In this document: positions 1-6,204 of the stretch, piece by piece
Layout of the letters: each line of letters begins with the position of its first letter
Numbering within the stretch: the stretch's first letter is position 1
Assembly (NCBI GenBank): GCA_021805485.1
Contig: JAJZFF010000451.1
Coordinates: 1 to 6,204, forward strand
Direction of reading: 5' to 3'
DNA length: 6,204 nt
Source of the DNA: Pseudomonadota bacterium
GTDB taxonomy: Bacteria; Pseudomonadota; Alphaproteobacteria; Acetobacterales; Acetobacteraceae
Notes under the pieces: generated by a model
Told to the model about the DNA's origin: nothing
The model's input: the letters and a program-made list of their open reading frames with translations, nothing else
Database searches by the model: none
Translations under genes and position numbers: made by a program

Positions 1-146
1 CCATCGGCCGGCAGGCTGAGAACAATCCCCGGAAGCGCGGCTCCCCCGGCGACCGACGCTGTGCCGAACGACGGGTCGACATAGGTCATCAGTTGTGTGC
101 CCGCGCCTGCGTCCATGGAAAAACCGGGCATGGATGAAAAGGACAT
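1..146 (-). CDS. Hypothetical protein, 5' part only (runs off left edge)
   Basis: Reading the minus strand from the ATG at 146-144 gives 48 full codons without a stop before the window ends. A GAGG Shine-Dalgarno (complement of 153-156) lies 6 nt upstream of the ATG, which is the main reason to call a gene here. The peptide begins MSFSSMPGFSMDAGAGTQL and goes on with a small-residue-rich stretch (Ala, Gly, Ser, Val). Met6 and Met11 are alternative starts with poorer spacing to the GAGG. I do not recognise the family. There is no charged-hydrophobic signal peptide pattern, and too little is present to see a domain. A possible promoter lies 30-70 nt upstream. The gene has the same orientation as the next gene to the right (374-937), but the 227-bp gap suggests separate transcription. 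Confidence 0.5.
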   Translation of the reverse strand, partial: MSFSSMPGFSMDAGAGTQLMTYVDPSFGTASVAGGAALPGIVLSLPAD

Positions 147-183
147 GGCAGACCTCGTGAGACTTGACTAACAAATTTCGACA

Positions 184-213
184 AGGCTAACGGCGGCAGC
201 GCCGACCGGTCAA
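184..213 (-). promoter_or_regulatory. Candidate sigma-70-type promoter for the leftmost minus gene
   Basis: On the minus strand TTGACC (complement of 208-213) matches five of six bases of the TTGACA -35 box. After an 18-bp spacer, TAGCCT (complement of 184-189) matches three of six bases of the -10 box. A start near 177 would give a leader of about 30 nt before the ATG at 146, which is a sensible length. The weak -10 box keeps this tentative. Confidence 0.27.
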
Positions 214-304
214 TCTTCCTGCTTGTTCCGTGCCGCCGGCCCGCGCCTCACCCGGCGCCCCTGCCTGCGCCTGAGGCGCGCTTCCGCTCGGCAGCCCGGT
301 CCGT

Positions 305-335
305 CCCAATTTCCGTAAAATACCCAAAATTTCCG
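305..335. repeat. AT-rich imperfect direct repeat
   Basis: CCCAATTTCCG (305-315) recurs as CCCAAAATTTCCG (323-335), separated by TAAAATA, inside otherwise very GC-rich DNA. The right ends are 20 bp apart, about two helical turns. It lies just downstream of the stop of the 374-937 gene. It could be a protein-binding site or simply the tail of a terminator region. Confidence 0.5.
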
Positions 336-357
336 CCCGCCGCGCTCCGGCCGGCGG
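326..357 (-). terminator. Possible terminator of the coiled-coil protein gene
   Basis: Read on the minus strand, a perfect 6-bp GC stem (CCGCCG from 357-352 pairing with CGGCGG from 342-337) with a 9-nt loop is followed by GCGGAAATTTT. The T run starts a few bases late and is interrupted, so this is an imperfect intrinsic terminator. It sits 17 nt past the stop codon at 374, the right place and orientation. Confidence 0.3.
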
Positions 358-373
358 CACGGCAGAGGGCGGC

Positions 374-937
374 TCAGTCCGCGTCGATCTCGTCGCGGGC
401 GCGATAGTTCCCCGTCCACCATTTCACCGGCTTGGCCTCGCTCGCCGGCTTGGCGGCGGCGCTGGCGGCCTTCCGCGGGCGGCCGCGCTTGGCGCGGGGC
501 GCCGGTTCCGTGCTGCCCTTCGCCGGGCGCGCGGCCGTTTCCGCCGCGACGGCGGGCGGGATCGCTGGCGCGGTGGGCAAGGAAGCGGGCGTGAGCAGCG
601 CCGGCGGCGGCGCGGCGTGCGCCATTTCGGTGTGGGCAAGGCGCGTCTGCAGGCTGCGCACCACCGCCTGGGAGTCGCGCAGCGCCTGCTCGACGCGGGC
701 GCGGGCTTCCCGCTCGGCGTTGAGCTGCGCCGTCAGCTCCGCGAGCGCGGCGGCCTGCCGCGTTTCAGCCTCCGAGCGCGGGTGCAGGACAACCACCGGC
801 ACCTCGCCGTCGCGCACGAACCGCCGCCGCGGCTGCGCCCCGCGCGTCCCGCCGCTAACACCAAGCCCGAGCGAGCGGCGCGCACGCTGCTCGGCTTCAT
901 CGTCCAGGAACGTCGGGGCGGAGTCGTCGCTTGCCAA
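374..937 (-). CDS. Hypothetical Ala/Arg-rich protein with coiled coil and AT-hook-like motif
   Basis: A 187-residue protein of unknown function. An in-frame TGA lies just upstream, so translation must begin at or after the TTG at 937. That TTG has a GAGG site 7 nt upstream, supporting it as the start. Visible layout: an acidic N-terminus (residues 4-17); a basic, Gly-rich segment (20-42); a short conserved-looking strand RDGEVPVVVLHPR (42-54); a probable coiled coil (55-106, repeated Ala/Leu with Glu/Arg/Gln); a Pro/Ala linker (108-148); the motif KRGRPRK (150-156), resembling an AT-hook or RGRP minor-groove-binding element; another Ala/Lys segment; and a C-terminus with VKWW (171-174) and an acidic end. 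No signal peptide or membrane segment is seen. A DNA-binding or nucleoid-associated role is inferred from the RGRP motif only. It is transcribed alone, between tRNA-Lys and the leftmost gene. Confidence 0.75.
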   Translation of the reverse strand: MASDDSAPTFLDDEAEQRARRSLGLGVSGGTRGAQPRRRFVRDGEVPVVVLHPRSEAETRQAAALAELTAQLNAEREARARVEQALRDSQAVVRSLQTRLAHTEMAHAAPPPALLTPASLPTAPAIPPAVAAETAARPAKGSTEPAPRAKRGRPRKAASAAAKPASEAKPVKWWTGNYRARDEIDAD

Positions 938-944
938 AATAGCA

Positions 945-948
945 CCTC
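945..948 (-). promoter_or_regulatory. Shine-Dalgarno site that fixes a TTG start
   Basis: GAGG (complement of 945-948) stands 7 nt before the TTG at 937-935 on the minus strand. Because an in-frame TGA lies a few codons upstream and no ATG or GTG occurs between it and the TTG, this site is the main argument for TTG initiation of the coiled-coil protein. Confidence 0.6.
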
Positions 949-1075
949 GTCAGCAGTCAAGGTCCGGGGTTGACCAACACCCGGGCGTGGCGCGGGTTCG
1001 GTTCGTACGTGCGCCGTTTGGCGACACAATACAAGGTCATCATCATGCCGCGAAGGGATGATTTTAGTTAAAACT

Positions 1076-1151
<76 letters not shown>

Positions 1152-1236
1152 GGCCAAGTCACCGGCGGCGCACTCGTTAGCAGAGCCCATTGAGGGTGTG
1201 AAGGGGGCCAGTGCGCGGCGCGCGGTGCCCCGGGTC

Positions 1237-1272
1237 GCGCAGATGGGCGCGCAGATGGCCGTGCAGATCCCT
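1237..1272. repeat. Three tandem 12-bp direct repeats upstream of hemB
   Basis: Consecutive 12-mers GCGCAGATGGGC (1237-1248), GCGCAGATGGCC (1249-1260) and GTGCAGATCCCT (1261-1272) share a GYGCAGAT core. The first two differ at one base. The array lies 74-109 bp before the hemB start, and just upstream of a possible -10 box (ACTAAT, 1293-1298; no good -35 box). A phased binding site for a regulator is possible. A chance duplication in GC-rich spacer DNA is the alternative. Confidence 0.55.
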
Positions 1273-1297
1273 TTCCCTGCGCACCGCACTGGACTAA

Positions 1298-2344
<1,047 letters not shown>

Positions 2345-2357
2345 GCCGCGCGGCGCC

Positions 2358-3014
2358 GTGCGGGCGGGGACGGGCCTCGGCATTCTCACCGGGCTCGCCG
2401 CGGAGGCGCGCCTGGCCCGTTCGCTCGGGCACGTCCTGGCCGGCGGCGGCGGCGCGGCGGGGGCGGCGGCGGCGGCCGAGCGGCTGGTGGCGGAGGGCGC
2501 GACGGCGCTGCTCAGCTTCGGCCTCGCCGGCGGGCTCGATCCCGCCCTGGCGGCCGGTGCCATCGTCGTGCCGCGCGCGGTGCTCGTCGGCGGGCGATGC
2601 TATGCGTGCGACCCCGCGCTGCTGGACGCCCTGGGCGGGGCGAGCACGGAACGGCTCCTCGGCGGCGCGGCCGTGGCGGCGACGGTTGCCGAGAAGGCGC
2701 GGCTGCACGCAGAGAGCGGGGCGGCGGCGATCGACCTCGAAAGCGGCGCGCTGGCCGAGGCCGCGGCCCGGCACGGCCTGCCCTTCGCCGTCCTCCGCGC
2801 GGTCTGCGACCCGGCCGACCGCGGCCTGCCCGCCCTCGCGCTCGCGGCGCTCGATGGGAACGGCCGCATCGGTCTGCGGCGGAGCCTCGCGGCAGTGCTG
2901 GCGCAGCCAGGGCAGGTGCCGGCGCTGCTCATCCTCGCGCGCGACGCCGCACGCGCCCGGCGCAGCCTAGTCCGCCGCGTCCGAGAGCTCCGTGGCCGGC
3001 TTCTCGTGGGCTAG
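2358..3014 (+). CDS. hpnG: Hopanoid-associated phosphorylase / nucleosidase HpnG
   Basis: HpnG belongs to the purine nucleoside phosphorylase superfamily. In hopanoid producers it removes adenine from adenosylhopane, leading to ribosylhopane for side-chain synthesis. The 218-residue protein shows the family layout: LGILTGLAAEARLAR (7-21); a Gly-rich phosphate-site region with GGGGAAG (29-35); SFGLAGGLDPAL (53-64); the ribose-site motif IDLESGA (125-131, Glu128); and RAVCDPADR (147-155) near the base-binding position. GTG at 2358 is chosen because it places the first beta strand at the N-terminus and no better in-frame start is seen. The Shine-Dalgarno is poor (AGG at 2343-2345), so coupling to hemB translation is likely. 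Codons for residues 29-40 are a GGC-rich tract prone to slippage. The last 48 bp overlap hpnH on the other strand. The hpnH gene next door supports the assignment. Confidence 0.88.
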   Translation: MRAGTGLGILTGLAAEARLARSLGHVLAGGGGAAGAAAAAERLVAEGATALLSFGLAGGLDPALAAGAIVVPRAVLVGGRCYACDPALLDALGGASTERLLGGAAVAATVAEKARLHAESGAAAIDLESGALAEAAARHGLPFAVLRAVCDPADRGLPALALAALDGNGRIGLRRSLAAVLAQPGQVPALLILARDAARARRSLVRRVRELRGRLLVG

Positions 3015-4118
3015 CTTCGCCATCGCCTGCTCGACATGGCGGCTGAACACGTATTCGGCCGGGCGCTGGCGGTCGAGCGGGATTTCCGGCGCCATCGGCC
3101 CGCTCGTGCGCACGCCGTTGCGCTCCACCTTCAGCAGCTCCCACGGCTTGCGCACGGCCTCGGCCACCGCCGTCGCCTCGTAGCCGGAATGCACCATGCA
3201 GTCGGCGCATTTCTCGTAGTTGCCGGTGCCGTAGGCGTCCCAGTCCGTCGTCTCCATCAGCTCCTTGAAGCTCTTGGCGTAGCCTTCGCCGAGCAGGTAG
3301 CAGGGCCGCTGCCAGCCGAAATAGGTTCGCGTCGGGTTGCCCCACGGCGTGCAGTGATAGGACCGGTTGCCGGCGAGGAAATCGAGGAACAGCGCCGACT
3401 GGTTGAACGCCCAGCGCCGCTTGCTGCGGTCCTCGCGCGCGAAAATGCCGCGGAACAGGTCCTTGGTGCGCTTGCGGTTGAGGAAGTGCGCCTGGTCCGG
3501 CGCGCGCTCATAGGCATAGCCGGGCGAGACGCTGATGCCGTCGATGCCCATGTCGGTGACAGTATCGAAGAACTGCGCCACCCGCGCGGGATCGGCATCG
3601 GAGAACAGCGTGGCGTTGATGATGGTGCGGAATCCGGCGTCCTTCACCTTGCGGATCGCCGCCACGGCACGGTCGTAGACGCCATCCTGGCAGACGGACT
3701 TGTCGTGTTCCTCGCGCAGCCCGTCGAGATGCACCGACCAGGTGAAGTAGCGGTTCGGCTTGAACAGATGCAGCTTCTTCTCGAGCAGCAGCGCGTTGGT
3801 GCAGACGATGACGAACTTCCGGCGCGCGATGATGCCGCGCACGACCTCGTCGATCTCCTTGTGCAGCAGCGGCTCGCCGCCGGCGATGACGACCACCGGC
3901 GCACCGCACTCGTCCACCGCTTCGAGGCACTCGGCGACCGAGAGGCGCTGGTTCAGGATCGGCGCCGGATAATCGATCTTGCCGCAGCCGGCGCAGGCGA
4001 GGTTGCAGCGGAACAGCGGCTCCAGCATCAGCACCAGCGGATAGCGCTTGCGCCCGAGCAGATGCTGCTTGACGACGTAGGCGCCGACTTTCAGCGCCTG
4101 ATGGATCGGCACGGCCAT
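2967..4118 (-). CDS. hpnH: Radical SAM adenosylhopane synthase HpnH
   Basis: HpnH uses S-adenosylmethionine and a [4Fe-4S] cluster to make a 5'-deoxyadenosyl radical that adds to diploptene, giving adenosylhopane, the first step of hopanoid side-chain formation. The 383-residue protein has the radical SAM motif CNLACAGC (Cys38, Cys42, Cys45), followed by GGEP (80-83) for SAM binding. Further conserved-looking cysteines are Cys256, Cys273, Cys304 and Cys307 in the C-terminal part; whether they bind a second cluster is not shown. The N-terminus MAVPIHQALKVGAYV is the usual HpnH start. The ATG at 4118 has a strong AGGAGAG site 7 nt upstream (complement of 4126-4132), so the longer open frame extending into ispH is rejected. 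ispH lies 13 nt upstream on the same strand. The last 15 codons and the stop overlap the 3' end of convergent hpnG. Confidence 0.95.
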   Translation of the reverse strand: MAVPIHQALKVGAYVVKQHLLGRKRYPLVLMLEPLFRCNLACAGCGKIDYPAPILNQRLSVAECLEAVDECGAPVVVIAGGEPLLHKEIDEVVRGIIARRKFVIVCTNALLLEKKLHLFKPNRYFTWSVHLDGLREEHDKSVCQDGVYDRAVAAIRKVKDAGFRTIINATLFSDADPARVAQFFDTVTDMGIDGISVSPGYAYERAPDQAHFLNRKRTKDLFRGIFAREDRSKRRWAFNQSALFLDFLAGNRSYHCTPWGNPTRTYFGWQRPCYLLGEGYAKSFKELMETTDWDAYGTGNYEKCADCMVHSGYEATAVAEAVRKPWELLKVERNGVRTSGPMAPEIPLDRQRPAEYVFSRHVEQAMAKLAHEKPATELSDAAD

Positions 4119-4125
4119 TCTGCGA

Positions 4126-4132
4126 CTCTCCT
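4126..4132 (-). promoter_or_regulatory. hpnH ribosome binding site touching the ispH stop
   Basis: AGGAGAG (complement of 4126-4132) lies 7 nt before the hpnH ATG. Its first base is the last base of the ispH TGA stop (4134-4132). Ribosomes finishing ispH therefore end on the hpnH initiation site, which fits coupled translation of a two-gene operon. Confidence 0.75.
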
Positions 4133-5088
4133 CAGGCGACCAGCGATTCGTCGGCGAGCGAATCGTCGGCGAGTTCGGGCGGCAGGCGGAAGCTGACATC
4201 CTCCGCCACCCCCCGCATCGTGGTGATCTCGACCGGCCCGATCCGCTGCAGCCCGGCGATGACGTCCTGCACCAGCGCATCGGGCGCGGAGGCGCCGGCG
4301 GTGAGCCCGACGGAGCCGATGCCGGCGAACCATTCGGGCCGAAGGTCTCCGGCATCCTCGATCAGGTAGCTCGGCCGGCCGAGTTCGGCGCCGATCTCGC
4401 GCAGCCGGTTGGAATTGGAACTGTTGCGGCTGCCGACGACGAGAATCATGTCCGCCTGCTGCGCCAGCTCGCGCACCGCGGTCTGCCGGTTCTGCGTCGC
4501 GTAGCAGATGTCGCGCACGTCCGGCCCCTTGATCTCGGGGAAGCGCGCCTTCAGCGCGGCGATGATCTGGCGCGTATCGTCCACCGACAGCGTCGTCTGC
4601 GTCACGTAGGCGAGCTTGGCCGGATCGGTCACGGCGAGGCCGGCGACATCGGCGACCGTCTGCACCAGATAGACCTTCCCCGGAATCCGCCCGATCGTGC
4701 CCTCGACCTCCGCATGGCCGGCATGTCCCACGAGCACGACTTCGCGCCCGGCCGCGGCATAGCGCCGTCCTTCGGCATGCACCTTGGCCACCAGCGGGCA
4801 GGTCGCGTCGATCACCGGCAGGCTGCGCTCGGCGGCCAGTTCCTCGACTCGCTGGGCGACTCCGTGGGCGCTGAACACGGTGATGGCGCCGGGCGGAATC
4901 TCGTCCAATTCGTCCACGAACACGGCGCCACGGGTGCGCAGGTCCTCGACGACATGGCGGTTATGCACGATTTCATGGCGCACGTAGATCGGGGGGCCAT
5001 ATTTCTTCAAGGCCCGCTCGACGATCTCGATCGCCCGTTCGACACCGGCGCAGAAGCCGCGCGGCTGAGCCAAGACGACGCGCAACAT
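4132..5088 (-). CDS. ispH: 4-hydroxy-3-methylbut-2-enyl diphosphate reductase (IspH/LytB)
   Basis: IspH is the last enzyme of the MEP pathway. It reductively dehydroxylates HMBPP to IPP and DMAPP using an Fe-S cluster. The 318-residue protein is full length. The three cluster cysteines are present: Cys13 in [11 protein letters not shown], Cys97 in DATCPLVAK and Cys195 in [10 protein letters not shown]. Diphosphate and substrate residues are also visible: His42 in EIVHN, His75 in SAHGV, His125 and the catalytic Glu127 in [20 protein letters not shown] (163-172), SSNSNRL (223-229) and Ser267 in TAGASAP. The ATG at 5088 has GGAG (complement of 5096-5099) 7 nt upstream and directly precedes the expected [14 protein letters not shown] start. 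The C-terminus ends in a small tandem repeat ([10 protein letters not shown]; 306-315). hpnH follows 13 nt downstream; dxs is divergent. Confidence 0.97.
   Translation of the reverse strand: MLRVVLAQPRGFCAGVERAIEIVERALKKYGPPIYVRHEIVHNRHVVEDLRTRGAVFVDELDEIPPGAITVFSAHGVAQRVEELAAERSLPVIDATCPLVAKVHAEGRRYAAAGREVVLVGHAGHAEVEGTIGRIPGKVYLVQTVADVAGLAVTDPAKLAYVTQTTLSVDDTRQIIAALKARFPEIKGPDVRDICYATQNRQTAVRELAQQADMILVVGSRNSSNSNRLREIGAELGRPSYLIEDAGDLRPEWFAGIGSVGLTAGASAPDALVQDVIAGLQRIGPVEITTMRGVAEDVSFRLPPELADDSLADESLVA
4144..4173 (-). repeat. 15-bp tandem duplication in the 3' end of ispH
   Basis: On the plus strand CGATTCGTCGGCGAG (4144-4158) is followed directly by CGAATCGTCGGCGAG (4159-4173), 14 of 15 bases identical. 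The unit is in frame and encodes the repeated pentapeptides LADDS and LADES near the IspH C-terminus, beyond the conserved core. Confidence 0.8.
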
Positions 5089-5159
5089 GCCCTTGCTCCA
5101 GCAGAGGTTTCACTCGGTGATCACGGGACCGTGCGCAGACCCCGCCCCGCGCCGGCGTT

Positions 5160-5183
5160 GGGGATATGGCACGCGCCATCCCC
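5160..5183. promoter_or_regulatory. Inverted repeat in the ispH upstream region
   Basis: GGGGAT (5160-5165) pairs with ATCCCC (5178-5183). After a two-base bulge the helix continues with GGC (5168-5170) and GCC (5175-5177) around a 4-nt loop. It lies 72-95 nt upstream of the ispH ATG and could be an operator or a leader hairpin. There is no T run on either side, so it is not an intrinsic terminator. Confidence 0.4.
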
Positions 5184-5398
5184 CTCGGCAACCGCAATCG
5201 GGGCCATCGCCTGCCGCGCGGGGCAGCAATCAGGGTGGCCCCTGTGGCGGGGGAGCAACAGTCTGGTCATCCCGGAGGTTGCCCCCCTGCTCCGCCCGGT
5301 TGCATCGAGCCTGAGAATCTTTACAGACTGCCGTAATGACATGAGCTGAAGTTGGCGCGAAAACTGGTCTGTCGGGGCGATGGTTGCGTCGGTGCGAG

Positions 5399-5427
5399 CC
5401 CGGTGCCATGCCCCGGGGCCAACCGGG
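5399..5427. promoter_or_regulatory. Interrupted inverted repeat in the dxs upstream region
   Basis: CCCGGT (5399-5404) pairs with ACCGGG (5422-5427). Inside it GCC (5405-5407) pairs with GGC (5417-5419) across a CA bulge. The centre includes the perfect palindrome GCCCCGGGGC (5410-5419). It runs directly into the first of the 15-bp repeats. It may form a hairpin in the dxs leader or be a binding site; GC-rich DNA makes such pairings fairly common by chance. Confidence 0.35.
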
Positions 5428-5469
5428 TCTTCAGCCGCCCGGTCTTCAGCCGCCGGGTCTTCAACCGAG
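5425..5469. repeat. Three tandem 15-bp direct repeats upstream of dxs
   Basis: Units GGGTCTTCAGCCGCC (5425-5439), CGGTCTTCAGCCGCC (5440-5454) and GGGTCTTCAACCGAG (5455-5469) share the core GGTCTTCARCCG. The first two differ at one base; the third diverges at its end. The array ends 87 bp before the preferred dxs start (39 bp before the alternative start at 5509), so it is in the promoter or the 5' leader. It may be a regulator site array or a recent replication-slippage product. Confidence 0.75.
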
Positions 5470-5494
5470 TATCGAGCTGCGGCCCCCACCGCGC

Positions 5495-5547
5495 GGGGGA
5501 GTGGCGAAATGACGAAGCGCGGCGGCAAGCAAGGGCGAACGCAGGGG
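5495..5547 (+). promoter_or_regulatory. Two alternative ribosome binding sites for dxs
   Basis: GGGGGAG (5495-5501) lies 7 nt before an ATG at 5509, and AGGGG (5543-5547) lies 9 nt before the ATG at 5557. The two starts are in the same frame, 16 codons apart. The longer form would add a basic, Gly/Gln-rich stretch. The shorter form gives the N-terminus usual for DXS (a short lead, then TPLLDRV), so it is preferred here. Confidence 0.5.
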
Positions 5548-5556
5548 TTATTGACG

Positions 5557-6204
5557 ATGTCTCGATCGCGAGTTGTGACGCCGCTGCTGGACCGGGTGCG
5601 AACCCCGGCGGATCTGCGGAATTTCTCCCCCGAGCAGCTGCGCCAGCTCGCCGACGAGCTGCGCGCCGAGACCATCGACGCGGTCTCCGTCACCGGCGGC
5701 CATCTCGGCGCATCGCTCGGCGTGGTCGAGCTCACCGTCGCCCTGCACGCGGTGTTCGACACGCCGGGGGATCGGCTGATCTGGGATGTCGGCCATCAGG
5801 CCTACCCGCACAAAATCCTCACCGGGCGGCGCGACCGCATCCGCACCCTGCGCCAGGGCGGCGGGCTCTCCGGCTTCACCCGCCGCGCGGAGAGCGAATA
5901 CGATCCGTTCGGTGCCGCCCATTCCTCGACCTCGATCTCGGCCGGACTCGGCATGGCGGTGGCGCGCGACCTGACCGGGCGCGACAACCACGTCATCGCC
6001 GTGATCGGCGACGGCGCGATGAGCGCCGGCATGGCCTACGAGGCGATGAACAACGCCGGCGCGCGGCACTCGCAGCTGATCGTCATCCTCAACGACAACG
6101 ACATGTCGATCGCGCCCCCGGTCGGCGCCATGAGCGCCTATCTCTCGCGGCTGATGTCCTCGCGCAGCTTCCTCTCGCTGCGCGAGCTCGCCGGGCGGAT
6201 GGCG
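5557..6204 (+). CDS. dxs: 1-deoxy-D-xylulose-5-phosphate synthase, N-terminal third (runs off right edge)
   Basis: DXS condenses pyruvate with glyceraldehyde 3-phosphate to DXP using thiamine diphosphate, the first step of the MEP pathway and also a source for thiamine and pyridoxal. The 216 codons present are about one third of the usual length of roughly 640. Family motifs in order: [18 protein letters not shown] (43-60, His49 and Glu58); [17 protein letters not shown] (76-92, His80); [20 protein letters not shown] (115-134, His122); and the thiamine-diphosphate signature from [13 protein letters not shown] (151-163) to NDND (179-182). The frame is intact to the window end. ATG 5557 is preferred; ATG 5509 is in frame and also has a ribosome binding site. 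It is divergent from ispH, so the first and last MEP enzymes flank one regulatory region. Confidence 0.97.
   Translation, partial: MSRSRVVTPLLDRVRTPADLRNFSPEQLRQLADELRAETIDAVSVTGGHLGASLGVVELTVALHAVFDTPGDRLIWDVGHQAYPHKILTGRRDRIRTLRQGGGLSGFTRRAESEYDPFGAAHSSTSISAGLGMAVARDLTGRDNHVIAVIGDGAMSAGMAYEAMNNAGARHSQLIVILNDNDMSIAPPVGAMSAYLSRLMSSRSFLSLRELAGRMA

Larger units (their letters stand above)
5089..5556. other. Divergent intergenic region between ispH and dxs
   Basis: These 468 bp hold no open frame with a believable protein; the frames that cross it show no recognisable motif and have compositions typical of GC-rich shadows. It must carry the promoters of the ispH-hpnH operon (leftward) and of dxs (rightward), yet no clean -35/-10 pair is visible on either strand. 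The best rightward candidate is CTGAGA (5311-5316) and CGTAAT (5332-5337), with a short 15-bp spacer. The region contains several inverted repeats and a three-copy direct repeat, listed separately. It is long for a simple promoter region, so a leader RNA or small RNA cannot be excluded. Confidence 0.6.

Noticed and set aside
164..192. Plus-strand promoter TTGACT/CTAACG
   Set aside because: The -10 box is poor and no plus-strand gene follows before hemB.
1002..1029. Minus-strand promoter TTGTGT/TACGAA (spacer 16) for the coiled-coil protein gene
   Set aside because: Only three of six bases match in each box, which is little better than chance. The CGCC/GGCG inverted repeat in the spacer (1012-1023) does not add support.
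2441..2477. GGC-rich tract in hpnG as a phase-variable repeat
   Set aside because: It is an imperfect run encoding the Gly/Ala-rich phosphate-site region expected in the family, and the frame is intact.
3036..4196. Long plus-strand open frame of 386 codons opposite hpnH
   Set aside because: hpnH on the other strand carries all radical SAM motifs; this frame is its codon-bias shadow.
4119..4355. An open frame extending hpnH upstream to 4355
   Set aside because: It lies antisense-free but inside ispH in another frame, has no family-like sequence, and the ATG at 4118 has a strong ribosome binding site and the usual HpnH N-terminus.
5087..5314. Small plus-strand open frame of 75 codons in the ispH-dxs spacer
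   Set aside because: No ribosome binding site or recognisable motif is seen. Its composition is rich in Arg, Pro and Gly, as random GC-rich frames are.
5296..5345. Possible TPP riboswitch before dxs, suggested by CTGAGA at 5311-5316
   Set aside because: The rest of the THI box, including the conserved second half around CUGGAUAAUGCCAG, is absent. One hexamer is not evidence.

Overview
The window is GC-rich DNA from a bacterium, most likely an alphaproteobacterium of the Acetobacteraceae/Rhodospirillales type. That placement is inferred from the metal-site type of HemB, the wording of the DXS and HpnG/HpnH proteins, and the hopanoid genes. No taxonomic marker was searched. It looks like an ordinary chromosomal housekeeping region: no integrase, transposase, CRISPR array or phage gene is visible.

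Layout from left to right. (1) 1-146, minus strand: the first 48 codons of an unrecognised protein that runs off the left edge. (2) 374-937, minus: an Ala/Arg-rich protein with a coiled coil and an AT-hook-like motif, starting at TTG. (3) 1076-1151, minus: tRNA-Lys(CTT) with encoded CCA. (4) 1346-2344, plus: hemB (porphobilinogen synthase), followed after 13 nt by (5) 2358-3014, plus: hpnG (hopanoid-associated phosphorylase). (6) 2967-4118, minus: hpnH (radical SAM adenosylhopane synthase), convergent with hpnG and overlapping its 3' end by 48 bp. (7) 4132-5088, minus: ispH (HMBPP reductase), 13 nt upstream of hpnH and evidently in one operon with it. (8) 5089-5556: a 468-bp divergent intergenic region with hairpins and a three-copy 15-bp direct repeat. 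(9) 5557-end, plus: the first third of dxs.

The genes form an isoprenoid/hopanoid group. DXS makes DXP, the entry step of the MEP pathway. IspH makes IPP and DMAPP, its last step. HpnH attaches a 5'-deoxyadenosyl group to the hopene produced from those units, and HpnG removes adenine from the resulting adenosylhopane, leading to ribosylhopane and bacteriohopanetetrol. HemB belongs to tetrapyrrole synthesis; its only visible link to the group is its tight spacing to hpnG.

I found no convincing new biological system. The points worth a second look are the embedded convergent ends of hpnG and hpnH, the hemB-hpnG pairing, the phased direct repeats upstream of hemB and dxs, two competing in-frame starts for dxs, and the uncharacterised AT-hook/coiled-coil protein.
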